Of a stretch of DNA of 64,000 nt, positions 16,894 to 24,692 are shown one piece after another; the first letter of the stretch is position 1, and each line of letters starts with the position of its first letter. The notes beneath the pieces are model-generated. The model was not told the DNA's origin, made no database searches, and saw nothing but the letters and a program-made list of their open reading frames with translations. The position numbers and the translations under genes were made by a program. Source of the DNA: Chloroflexota bacterium. GTDB lineage: Bacteria > Chloroflexota > Limnocylindria > Limnocylindrales > CSP1-4. The stretch spans positions 91,484 through 155,483 of the forward strand of contig JADMIG010000004.1 of assembly GCA_015478725.1 (NCBI GenBank). The letters run 5' to 3'.

Positions 16894-17691
16894 GTGACGC
16901 CGCCTGATCGCAGGTTGGCCCGCAGCGCCGCAGGCGATGCACGCGCGGTCGGCGCCCCAGCGCACGGTCATCGGCGCCCGTCGGGTCGGCGGAAGCTCGC
17001 GACTCTCGTGCGCGAGCGACTCCTCGCGGACATCCTGTCGGGTCGATGGCGACCCGGCGACCGGCTGCCCACGGAGCCGGAGCTGACGGCCCTGTTCGGG
17101 GTGAGTCGAACGCCGATCCGTGAAGCCATGCAGTCGCTGAGCCTGCTTGGCGTCGTCGACATCGCGCCGCGGCGCGGCGCCATCGTCAAGGCGCTGCCGC
17201 TCGAATCTGTCGTCGACATGGCGATCCTCTCGGGCGCCATGGCCCCCGAGCGGTCGGTCGGCGACTTCTTCGACTTTAGGTTCGAGACCGAGAGCGCGAC
17301 CGCGCGGCTCGCCGCCATCAACGCGACGCCCGAACAGGTCGCGGCGATCCGGGTCGTGCTGCGGGAGAACGAGGCGGCGGTCCGCGGCGGCGACCGAGAA
17401 CTCGCGCGGTCGGTCGACGTCCGCTTCCACGCGGCGATCGCCGAGGCCTCGGGCAACGTGGTCTTCGAGGCGCTCGCCCACGCCCTTAATGGACTGCTCG
17501 TCGATCTCCGCCGGGTCACCGGCGGGATCCCCGGCGCCTCGGAGGCCTCCTACGCCGAGCACGTCGAGATCCTCGCGGCGATTACGGCCCAAGACGGTAC
17601 CGCGGCACAGCGGGCCTCAGAAGCCCACATCCGTAAGACGCGGGCCCGGTTCGAGGCCGCGAGGCCCTCTGGCCGGCTGTCCTCGCGATAG
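16894..17691 (+). CDS. GntR-family transcriptional regulator, FCD (FadR-like) subfamily
   Basis: 265 residues from a GTG at 16894, with AGGAGG ending about 10 bases upstream. The winged helix domain reads LVRERLLADILSGRWRPGDRLPTE and then FGVSRTPIREAMQSL, the classical GntR recognition helix. The FCD ligand domain follows, with FRFETESATARLAA and conserved metal-site histidines in DVRFHAAIAEASGN and YAEHVEIL. FCD regulators usually sense organic acids or sugar acids and repress adjacent operons. It diverges from the importer operon and converges with the dehydratase operon, both plausible targets. Confidence 0.92.
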   Translation: MTPPDRRLARSAAGDARAVGAPAHGHRRPSGRRKLATLVRERLLADILSGRWRPGDRLPTEPELTALFGVSRTPIREAMQSLSLLGVVDIAPRRGAIVKALPLESVVDMAILSGAMAPERSVGDFFDFRFETESATARLAAINATPEQVAAIRVVLRENEAAVRGGDRELARSVDVRFHAAIAEASGNVVFEALAHALNGLLVDLRRVTGGIPGASEASYAEHVEILAAITAQDGTAAQRASEAHIRKTRARFEAARPSGRLSSR

Positions 17692-17738
17692 CCTGGCGGA
17701 CGGAGGGACCGACGGACCACGCTCGGGTCGCCCCGCGG

Positions 17739-18926
17739 TCAGCGGGTCGCGGTGAATCGCCCCGGTGGACGACGCACCGGGGCGTCGTCGAGCAGGCTCG
17801 CTCCGAGCCCCGGCCGCTCGGTCAGGCGCAGGACGCCGCGGTCGATCTCAGGCGGGTAGTCCACGAGCTCCGCGAACATCGCGAGATCCGCCTCCGAGCC
17901 CACCGTCTCGAGGACCAGGGCGTTCGGAATGGCTGCCATCAGATGGGATGACGCGAGCGTCGCGATCGGGCCGTTCGGATTGTGGGGGGCATAAGGGACG
18001 AAGTACGACTCGGCCAGCGCTGCGATCTTCTTGGCGCCCGTGAGGCCGCCACAGTTGACGACGTCGCACTGGAGGACGCCGAGGCTCCCGGCCTCGAGGA
18101 AGGGACGCACGTCCCAGAGGCTCACCAGACGCTCCCCGGCCGCGATCGGGATCGAGCTGCGCGCACTGAGGCGGGCGTATTCCGTGGCCGACTCGGGTGG
18201 CAGCGGTTCCTCGAGGAACAGCAGGCGGTAGGGCACGAGCGCTTCGACGAGGCGGACCGCGTTCGGCAAGTTGAGCCGCCCGTGGCAGTCGAGCATCAAC
18301 TCGAACTCCCATCCGACCTCTTCCCGGGCGGCTGCGAACCAGCCAGCGATCTTCTCGATGACGCTCGTCGGCAGATACTCGGTCTCCTTCAGCGATGGGT
18401 CGAGGGAGCCCGGTGTGCCGAAGTAGCCGCTCTCGGTGATCGTCGGATCGGACTTTTCCCCATAGAAGAGCGGGAGCCCGGTCTTGGCGCCGCGGTAGCC
18501 CCGGTCGGCGAGTCGACGAAGGCCGGCGGCGAACTCGTCCGGCGTCGATCCGCACGCGACGTGGGCATATGTGAGGATCGAGTCACGGGTCGGTCCGCCG
18601 AGCATCTGGTAGATCGGGGCGTTGTAGTACTGGCCCTTGAGGTCCCACAAAGCGATGTCCACCGCGCTGCGACCGGCCGCGTGGAGCGGCCCACCGACCC
18701 AGAACGTGTCGCGGTAGAGCTTCTCGAAGTGGTCCTCGGTCGCCAGCGCGTCCTTCCCCACCAGGTACTCGCCAATCTCGATCAGGTTCGCTCTGACCGA
18801 ACCGTCACGACGCTTCAGCACCGTCTCGCCCGTCCCGGTGAGGCCGCGGTCCGTGTCGATCCTCACGTAGACCGCGTTGGCGCGGCCCATGCTCACGACA
18901 TCCACCCTCACCCCCGTGATTCGCAT
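17739..18926 (-). CDS. Mandelate racemase-family (galactonate dehydratase-like) sugar-acid dehydratase
   Basis: 395 residues from the ATG at 18926, with GGAGGG about 6 bases upstream; the open frame continues upstream but without support. Family features are SAVDIALWDLKGQYYN, LMLDCHGRLN (metal Asp and catalytic His), FLEEPL, AAGERL and the second catalytic His in APHNPNGPIATLAS. This D-x-H plus HNP pattern is that of D-galactonate/D-mannonate-type dehydratases, giving a 2-keto-3-deoxy acid. The DapA-family aldolase gene lies 52 bp upstream in the same orientation, so the pair would dehydrate an aldonate and then split it. Confidence 0.9.
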   Translation of the reverse strand: MRITGVRVDVVSMGRANAVYVRIDTDRGLTGTGETVLKRRDGSVRANLIEIGEYLVGKDALATEDHFEKLYRDTFWVGGPLHAAGRSAVDIALWDLKGQYYNAPIYQMLGGPTRDSILTYAHVACGSTPDEFAAGLRRLADRGYRGAKTGLPLFYGEKSDPTITESGYFGTPGSLDPSLKETEYLPTSVIEKIAGWFAAAREEVGWEFELMLDCHGRLNLPNAVRLVEALVPYRLLFLEEPLPPESATEYARLSARSSIPIAAGERLVSLWDVRPFLEAGSLGVLQCDVVNCGGLTGAKKIAALAESYFVPYAPHNPNGPIATLASSHLMAAIPNALVLETVGSEADLAMFAELVDYPPEIDRGVLRLTERPGLGASLLDDAPVRRPPGRFTATR

Positions 18927-18978
18927 CGCACCCTCCGAGCGGTCACAGCGCCGGGACGCCTCGACGAAGTGGTCGTTG

Positions 18979-19890
18979 TCATGGCACCAATCCGATCGGG
19001 TGAAGCAGCTCCCGGACCACGCGCACCTGGTCGGTCGAGAGGTCGTGGACGGGCGACCGCGACGCTCCACCCTCGAGGCCTCGGAGGTGCAGGATCGCCC
19101 GGTAGATCGGGAGATCGCCGGCCGGCCCGACCTGCTGGCGGGTGTAGAGCAGCTTGATCGGGAGGATCCTCCTCCAGGCCGCCCGGGCACCGTCGAGGTC
19201 GCCGACGCACATCGCCCGGCGCATCGCGACGGCGTCCGGCGTGGCGACGTTCAGGATCCCGCTGATCCATCCGTCCGCCCCGCCGGCGAGCGCCTCGAGC
19301 GGGGCCATGAAGCTGCCGTAGAAGACCCTGAACTCGGGCGGCAGTTCGGCCCGCAGCTCGTGCACCTCATGGACGGTCGGAAAGGTGCTCTTGACGGCCT
19401 GGAGGAGCCCCGCGGCGAAGAGCGCATGGATCCGCGGGACCTCTAGCGCGGGTGCCGCCGAGTTGGCCGGATTGTTGTAGAGCATGACCGGGATCGGGGA
19501 GGCACGGCCTACCGCAGCGAAGTGGTCCATGACCTCCGGCTCCGTCGGACGGAGGAAGTACGGCAGGATGACGATCGCCCCGTCGGCACCGATCGCGGCC
19601 GCTCGCCGCGTGACGGAGACCGTCTGGGCGGTCGACGCATAGCCGGTGCCCGCGATGACCGGCACGCGGCCGCCCGCCGCGGCGACGGCGATCTCGATGA
19701 CCCGAACGCGCTCGACATCGTCGAGCAGGATGAACTCGCCACTCGTGCCCCCGACCACCAGGCCCGTCGCACCCTCGTTGACGAGCCGGTCGATGTGTGT
19801 CGCCATCGCCGTGTCGTCGATCCGACCCGACCGGTCGAAGATCGTCAGGACCGCGGGGAAGATCCCTTGCCAGTCGACTTGGCGTTGCAC
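18979..19890 (-). CDS. DapA-family (dihydrodipicolinate synthase/2-keto-3-deoxy acid aldolase) lyase
   Basis: 303 residues, GTG start at 19890 with CTGGAG upstream. The substrate carboxylate-binding loop is GGTSGEF near residue 48, the catalytic Tyr is in MLYNNPANSA near residue 138, and the Schiff-base Lys is in LQAVKST near residue 165. In sugar-acid operons this class I family cleaves 2-keto-3-deoxy acids to pyruvate and an aldehyde. The adjacent downstream dehydratase makes that role more likely than lysine biosynthesis. A candidate GntR operator lies at 19965-19983, in its promoter. Confidence 0.9.
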   Translation of the reverse strand: MQRQVDWQGIFPAVLTIFDRSGRIDDTAMATHIDRLVNEGATGLVVGGTSGEFILLDDVERVRVIEIAVAAAGGRVPVIAGTGYASTAQTVSVTRRAAAIGADGAIVILPYFLRPTEPEVMDHFAAVGRASPIPVMLYNNPANSAAPALEVPRIHALFAAGLLQAVKSTFPTVHEVHELRAELPPEFRVFYGSFMAPLEALAGGADGWISGILNVATPDAVAMRRAMCVGDLDGARAAWRRILPIKLLYTRQQVGPAGDLPIYRAILHLRGLEGGASRSPVHDLSTDQVRVVRELLHPIGLVP

Positions 19891-19964
19891 GTCCGGCTCC
19901 AGATGGGTGGCTCACCTTCCCGGCGCCGATGCGCTCATATGCCTGTGGGCTCGGCGGTCCGTTG

Positions 19965-19983
19965 CCAATCATCATATCATTGC
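19965..19983. promoter_or_regulatory. Second candidate GntR operator, upstream of aldolase-dehydratase unit
   Basis: CCAATCATCATATCATTGC lies 75 bp upstream of the aldolase start at 19890 and before the divergent pseudogene at 20040. It keeps the CCAAT-N9-ATTG frame of the 16792-16810 element and matches it at 14 of 19 positions by eye. Confidence 0.55.
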
Positions 19984-20039
19984 GCCGCGGGCCAGCTCCG
20001 GCCAAGTCCGGCAGGGTCTGCTCGCGGTGAGGGAGTCGC

Positions 20040-20528
20040 GTGGCGCGCATCGGTTGGATCGGGACCGGCGTGATGGGAGGCCGGATGGTTTGGCACGTGA
20101 TGGCTGGGGTCCATCCGGTTGTCGTCCACGATCGCAACCCGACCGCCATCCGCGAGCGTGGCTTGACGACGATCGGCGCGGGCATCGCCGACTCGGCGCC
20201 CGCTCGGTACACCTGGCCGCGGATGACAGACGGCGACATAGCGCGGGGCTTCGGGGTGGAGCTCATGATCACGGACCTCGGAATGGCGCTCGAGGCCGCA
20301 CACGAGGTGGGGGCCGCACTCCCCGGCATCGCCCTAGTCAAGGAGCTCTACCATCTCGTGCCTGCGGCCGGCCATGGGGGGACGGGATCACAAGCGCTCG
20401 TCATCGGCCTCGATCGGACAGGGCCCTGCGCGGGGGAGGGGCCGCGTCGTCGGAGCGGAGTTGACCCACAACGGGTGCAGGAGCAAGGGAAGGGGAGCGG
20501 GTGGACACGAGTTCAAGCCTGCAGCTGA
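20040..20528 (+). pseudogene. Internally deleted 3-hydroxyisobutyrate dehydrogenase-family gene
   Basis: The GTG-initiated frame begins with a Rossmann motif GWIGTGVMGGRMVWH and continues like the N-terminus of the HIBADH/6-phosphogluconate-dehydrogenase family (VVVHDRNPTAIRE). By about residue 60 it jumps directly to family C-terminal sequence (GFGVELMITDLGMALEAAHE, then VKELYHLV and AAGHGG). The central part, roughly 150 residues including the catalytic Lys region, is missing. The frame is intact through the junction, then runs past the expected end and into the start of the cysteine hydrolase gene at 20501. I read it as an in-frame deletion relic, not a working dehydrogenase. Confidence 0.8.
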
Positions 20529-21295
20529 CCGGGCGGTACTGGCGCGCCTTCCCACCGGCGGATCCGCTCGGTCCGGCTGAGGAGCCCCTCAGCCTCCCGG
20601 TCGACGAGACGGTGTTCCTCCTCATCGACGTCTACGGCAAGCGCTACGATGACCCGGTCACCCTGCCTGACGGCATGCCAGACTTCTATCGACCGGGCCT
20701 TGTCGATCCGTTCCGGGAGATCGTCCGCCACCGCATCGTGCCGGCGAAGGCGGCCGCGAAGCGAGCGGGTATCCGAGTCGTCTACACGACCAACTACCTC
20801 TCGCCCGGTCTCTCCGAGGCGAACGAGTGGCGCCGGATGTCGGTTCGGACATGCGGCGTCGATGTCCTCGAGGCGTGGCGTCCTCCGACCCCGATCCTCG
20901 AGCACGCGTCGGTCATCGCGCCGGGGCCCCACGAACCGGTCATCCTCAAGCAGCAGTACTCGGGCTTCTTCGAGACGAACCTCGACTCGGTCCTCCGAGG
21001 CTACGGCGCCAAGTCGCTCGTCGCCGTGGGGTTCGACAGCCGGATCTGCCTGGCGGCGACCCTCACGGACGCCCTCTTCCGCGACTACCGCGTCGTGGCG
21101 CTCCGAGATGCGATCGGGACCGTCGAGTACCCCGAGACGGCGCACGAAGGCTGGGCGTCATTCATGGCGGTCCGGTTCATCGAGTCGAACATCGGCTACA
21201 CGGCGACGACCGATGACTTCATCGCCGCGTGCGACGCGATCGCCGACGGTCGAGCTGCATCGGGGGCGCCGCGGAGAGGTCGTCCTAAGGGATGA
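20501..21295 (+). CDS. Isochorismatase-like cysteine hydrolase
   Basis: 264 residues from a GTG with AGGGGAG a few bases upstream. The triad of the family is readable: Asp in VFLLIDVYG near residue 42, Lys in VILKQQYSGFFETNL near residue 150, and the nucleophile in VGFDSRICLAATLTDA near residue 185. Family members hydrolyse amides such as N-carbamoylsarcosine, nicotinamide or ureidoacrylate. It is longer than typical nicotinamidases and closest in style to the carbamoyl/ureidoacrylate hydrolases. It is translationally coupled (ATGA) to the following Gfo/Idh gene. An N-heterocycle degradation role would fit the amidohydrolase operon nearby, but this is inference. Confidence 0.85.
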   Translation: MDTSSSLQLTGRYWRAFPPADPLGPAEEPLSLPVDETVFLLIDVYGKRYDDPVTLPDGMPDFYRPGLVDPFREIVRHRIVPAKAAAKRAGIRVVYTTNYLSPGLSEANEWRRMSVRTCGVDVLEAWRPPTPILEHASVIAPGPHEPVILKQQYSGFFETNLDSVLRGYGAKSLVAVGFDSRICLAATLTDALFRDYRVVALRDAIGTVEYPETAHEGWASFMAVRFIESNIGYTATTDDFIAACDAIADGRAASGAPRRGRPKG

Positions 21296-22257
21296 GCGGC
21301 GTGCGTTCCGGACCCGGCGTGGCGCTCCTCGGCTACGGCGCGATCGCGGAGCTCCATGCGCCTGCGCTCGCCGCTGCGGGCGCGAAGTTGCGGGTCGTTG
21401 CGGGCCCGGACCGTAGCCAATTGGAGTCGTTTGCCTCTCGCCTCGGCGTCGAAGAGATGACGGTCGACGCGGAGGCCGCGATCGCTGCAGACGGCGTTGA
21501 TGTTGTGGTTGTCGCATCGCCGAGCCCGCTGCATGTCGCGCAGGCTCGGTCTGCGCTCCGTGCCGGGCGGCAGGTGCTCGTCGAGGTCCCGCTCGCCATG
21601 TCGCTCGGCGACGGCGAGGAGTTGGTGGGTCTGGCCGCCTCACGTGGGCTCCTGCTGGGCGTCTGCCACACGCTGCGGTTCTGGGAGCCCCTCATGCGCG
21701 CCCGGGCGGCGACCGCCGCAACACCTGACTCCCCGGCACTGGTCGTTGCTCGCTGCCTGCAGCGGCGGCACGAGAACGTGGGCTGGACCGGTCGCGCGCG
21801 CAGCTGGACGGACGACCTGCTCTGGCATCACGGCGGGCACGTCATCGATCTCGTACTGACCCTCCTCGATTCGCCGGTTGCTGAGGTTCGGGCGGTCGCG
21901 GGTCGCTCGCTCGACCGCTCGGGCGCGCCGATGGACTACGCGATCTCCATCCGCACCCTGGTGGGAGGCATCGGATCGATCGCGCTCTCGTACGACTCCC
22001 TCGTCGATGCCGCGGACTACACCATCGTCTACCCGGAGGAGACGCTCGTGATCGACGGCGCGCGGGTCCGCACATCCGGTGGCCTCCTGTACGACGGCGA
22101 CTCGCGGGAAGCGGAGGCCCAGGCGATCGCAGCGCAGGATGCGGCCTTCCTGGCGGCGGTCCGCGGCGGTCCGACGTTTGCGGCTGAGGCGTCGACGCTC
22201 CTGCCAACACTTCGCGTCCAGGAGGCGGTCGCCCGGTTGGCGGCCGAGATGCGCTGA
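21292..22257 (+). CDS. Gfo/Idh/MocA-family protein lacking the usual catalytic Lys
   Basis: 321 residues overlapping the previous stop by 4 bases. The Rossmann motif is LLGYGAIAELHAPAL, and VVVASPSPLHVAQA is the usual second nucleotide-contact region. Where most members have EKPLA, this reads VEVPLAMS, so the catalytic-site Lys is replaced by Val. The later LWHHGGHVIDLVL retains a His and Asp. The fold is clear, but dehydrogenase activity is doubtful or must use different residues. It is followed at once (TGATG overlap) by an LLM oxidoreductase, so the two proteins are made together. Confidence 0.82.
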   Translation: MSGVRSGPGVALLGYGAIAELHAPALAAAGAKLRVVAGPDRSQLESFASRLGVEEMTVDAEAAIAADGVDVVVVASPSPLHVAQARSALRAGRQVLVEVPLAMSLGDGEELVGLAASRGLLLGVCHTLRFWEPLMRARAATAATPDSPALVVARCLQRRHENVGWTGRARSWTDDLLWHHGGHVIDLVLTLLDSPVAEVRAVAGRSLDRSGAPMDYAISIRTLVGGIGSIALSYDSLVDAADYTIVYPEETLVIDGARVRTSGGLLYDGDSREAEAQAIAAQDAAFLAAVRGGPTFAAEASTLLPTLRVQEAVARLAAEMR

Positions 22258-23153
22258 TGCGCCTCGGGGTCGTCATCCCGCAGGGCTGGGTCGGTGAGTT
22301 CCACGGCACAACGCCCGGCAACGCTTGGGCGCGGGTCCTGGAGGTCGCGGAGCGGGCCGAGCGGCTCGGGTTCGATTCCCTGTGGACCTTCGACCATTTC
22401 CAGACGTTCTCACAGCCATCCGACGAGCTGACCTTCGAGTCGTTCGTCGCCCTGTCCGCACTGGCGTCCGTCACAAGCCGTGTGCGTCTCGGCCACCTCG
22501 TTCTCTCCGCGGGGTTCCGCAACCCGGCCCTCGTGGCGAAGATGATCGCCACCCTCGACGTCGCCAGCAGTGGCCGAGCGGAGCTCGGGATCGGCGCCGG
22601 GTGGAAGGAAGATGAGTGGCGGGCGTACGGGTACGAGTTTCCGCCGCTCGCCGAGCGCCTCGAGGTGCTCGGCGATCAGCTCGAGGTGGTGACCCGGATG
22701 CTCGGACCTGGTCGCGCCACGTATCACGGGGCACATGCCGGGGTTGTGGACGCTATCAACCTCCCGAAGGGCATCCAGGAACCTCGGGTGCCGGTCATGG
22801 TGGGCGGGAACGGCCCGAAGGTCACCTGGCGCTTGGCGGCGCGTTACGCCGATGAGCTGAACCTTGACTCACTGACCCCCGACGAGGTCGCCGGCGCTCT
22901 GCCCGTGATCCGCGCACGATGTGAGGAGATCGGTCGAGACCCCGGGTCACTTCGCGTGAGCGTCCATGCATGGTGGGAGTACGTTCCGGAAGCTGGACCC
23001 GCACGCGCAGAGATGCTCGCCCGCTATGCCGCGCTCGGCCTGTCACGCGCGATGCTTCTCGTCCCCGGCTCGGCGACCGACCCTGACGCATTGGATGCGC
23101 TCGCACGCGACGCGGGCGACGCCGGACTCCAACTCGAACCAGGGGATCCATAG
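22257..23153 (+). CDS. LLM-class flavin/F420-dependent oxidoreductase
   Basis: 298 residues of the luciferase-like TIM-barrel family. Typical segments are RLGFDSLWTFDHF near residue 40, VRLGHLVLSAGFRNPALVAKM, and GRAELGIGAGWKEDEWRAYG near residue 105. PVMVGGNGPKVTWRLAARYADELN is near residue 180. Proteins of this type use FMN or F420 in monooxygenation or reduction of diverse organics. Start and stop codons overlap the preceding gene (TGATG). No flavin reductase gene is adjacent. Substrate unknown; the F420 versus FMN choice is not decided here. Confidence 0.87.
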   Translation: MRLGVVIPQGWVGEFHGTTPGNAWARVLEVAERAERLGFDSLWTFDHFQTFSQPSDELTFESFVALSALASVTSRVRLGHLVLSAGFRNPALVAKMIATLDVASSGRAELGIGAGWKEDEWRAYGYEFPPLAERLEVLGDQLEVVTRMLGPGRATYHGAHAGVVDAINLPKGIQEPRVPVMVGGNGPKVTWRLAARYADELNLDSLTPDEVAGALPVIRARCEEIGRDPGSLRVSVHAWWEYVPEAGPARAEMLARYAALGLSRAMLLVPGSATDPDALDALARDAGDAGLQLEPGDP

Positions 23154-23517
23154 GTCCTCCGGACCGCGCCGTGTGAGATTACGCGTGTCAAGTCCGTCGA
23201 CGGGTGCTGGCAGACGTGCGCAGCCAAGCGAACGGACGCCAGGGACCCCGTCGAGTCGTGTCCCTAATGATGTGGCGCCCGTGGGGTCAGAAACCCGGAT
23301 TCGATCGCGGAGCGACGCCGTGGCACTTGTGCATGGGCCCACCGAGTAGGTTCCGCCGGCGAACAGCGCGCCCGGTGACCGGGCCCTCGCCGTCCGCCAT
23401 CGGTGTCCCGAGGGCGAGCCCGCGATGGGACAGCCCCCGGTTCAGGATCACCTGTTGCTATCTGGCCACATCCGAGTGATGTATGTGTGGACACCACTCG
23501 ATGAGGAGCCCGCCGCC
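23154..23517. other. Intergenic region before the integrase, with inverted repeats
   Basis: No convincing gene. Two dyads are visible: GCCCGG-TGA-CCGGGC (23370-23384) and TGTCCC-N17-GGGACA (23404-23432, with a nested GGC/GCC). They lie just ahead of the integrase and could be recombinase arm sites, a hairpin or chance in GC-rich DNA. No tRNA gene or tRNA fragment was found here. In-frame upstream starts for the integrase (23425, 23479) fall in this stretch. Confidence 0.4.
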
Positions 23518-24627
23518 ATGCCGCCACCGACCCTCGCGCTCGAGCCCGCGCCGTACGGTCGACCGGCTGGCGAGCCCGCCGCACCCTCGCGCTTGGGGCG
23601 CACGCGGTCGGCGATGCGCGACCGACTCCGCGTCGCTCTTGGCCCCGGTGCCCCCGGCCCGCCCGGGACGAGAGGCGGCCTCACGGTCGGGCGCTTCCTC
23701 GAGACCTGGCTGACCGACGTCGTCCGTCTCGGAGTGCGGCCCCGGACGTATGCCTCGTACCGCTACATCGTCCGCCTCCATCTCGCGCCGGGCCTCGGGG
23801 CCCTCCCGCTCTCCACGCTCTCACCCGCCGATGTTCAGGCCTTCCTCAACGCGAAGGCGGCGTCGGGCCTCTCGCCGCGGACGGTCGGCTATCTCCGCGG
23901 CGTCCTCCGCGGGGCCCTCGGCCACGCCGAACGGACCGATCTCGTCAACCGCAACGTCGCCCGCCTCGCACGGCCGCCGCGCATCCCCCGCCGGCAGGTA
24001 TCGCCCCTCACGGTCGAGCAGGCACGGACCTTCCTCGGAGCGATCGTCACTGACCGACTGCGGGCGCTCTATCTCGTCGCTCTCGGGGTCGGCCTCCGCC
24101 AGGGCGAGATCCTCGGCCTGCGCTGGCGTGACCTCGACCTCGCCGCCGGCACCCTCACCGTCCGCCACGCCCTCGCCCGGATCGACGGCCGGCTCGTCCT
24201 CGTCGAGCCGAAGTCCGCCACGAGTCGGCGGGTCGTGCCACTGCCGGCACTCGTCCGCGACGCCCTCGTCGCCCATCGAGCCCGCCAGATGGAGGAGCCA
24301 GGGCCGCTCCGCCCGGAGTCAGCGGACGAGTTCGCGGACCTCGTGTTCACGACGACGCTCGGTACGCCGCTCGACGGGATCACCGTCACCCGCCGCTTCC
24401 AGCGCATCCTCGCCGCGGCCGATCTGCCGAAGCAGCGGTTCCATGACCTGCGCCATGCCTGCGCCTCGCTCCTGCTCGCCCAGGGCGTGCCGGCGCGGGT
24501 CGTCATGGAGACGCTCGGGCATTCCGAGATCAGCCTCACCCTCAACACGTACAGTCACGTCCTGCCCTCGCTCGGCCGCGAGGCCGCCGATCGGATGGAC
24601 GCGGTGCTCAGTGGGGTGCGCGGGTAG
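23518..24627 (+). CDS. Tyrosine recombinase/phage-type integrase
   Basis: About 369 residues from the ATG at 23518; in-frame ATGs at 23479 and 23425 are possible, and a GAGGAG lies about 10 bases before 23518. After a disordered Pro/Ala-rich stretch comes a SAM-like N-terminal core-binding domain (TVGRFLETWLTDVVRLGVRP). The catalytic domain has the first Arg in VGLRQGEILGLRW, HxxR in FHDLRHACASLL, a further His in LGHSEISLTLNTYSHV, and the nucleophile Tyr in that last motif. It converges with the terminase genes. It is the only recombinase in the window and the best candidate for acting on the tRNA-Thr-derived repeats at 28566 and 62963. Confidence 0.92.
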   Translation: MPPPTLALEPAPYGRPAGEPAAPSRLGRTRSAMRDRLRVALGPGAPGPPGTRGGLTVGRFLETWLTDVVRLGVRPRTYASYRYIVRLHLAPGLGALPLSTLSPADVQAFLNAKAASGLSPRTVGYLRGVLRGALGHAERTDLVNRNVARLARPPRIPRRQVSPLTVEQARTFLGAIVTDRLRALYLVALGVGLRQGEILGLRWRDLDLAAGTLTVRHALARIDGRLVLVEPKSATSRRVVPLPALVRDALVAHRARQMEEPGPLRPESADEFADLVFTTTLGTPLDGITVTRRFQRILAAADLPKQRFHDLRHACASLLLAQGVPARVVMETLGHSEISLTLNTYSHVLPSLGREAADRMDAVLSGVRG

Positions 24628-24692
24628 GGCGGGACGGCGAGTCCGGCGATCGTACCCCGCGTGACCGACGATGGCCCGCACGCCGGCGGGCC

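Noticed and set aside
18979..19890. Lysine-biosynthesis dihydrodipicolinate synthase
   Set aside because: The gene is next to a sugar-acid dehydratase and a GntR-type operator, not to lysine genes, so a catabolic keto-acid aldolase is more likely.
23280..23345. A tRNA or attL remnant next to the integrase
   Set aside because: A CCCGGATTCGATC stretch looked T-arm-like, but it has no pairing partner, acceptor stem or similarity to the tRNA-Thr repeat.
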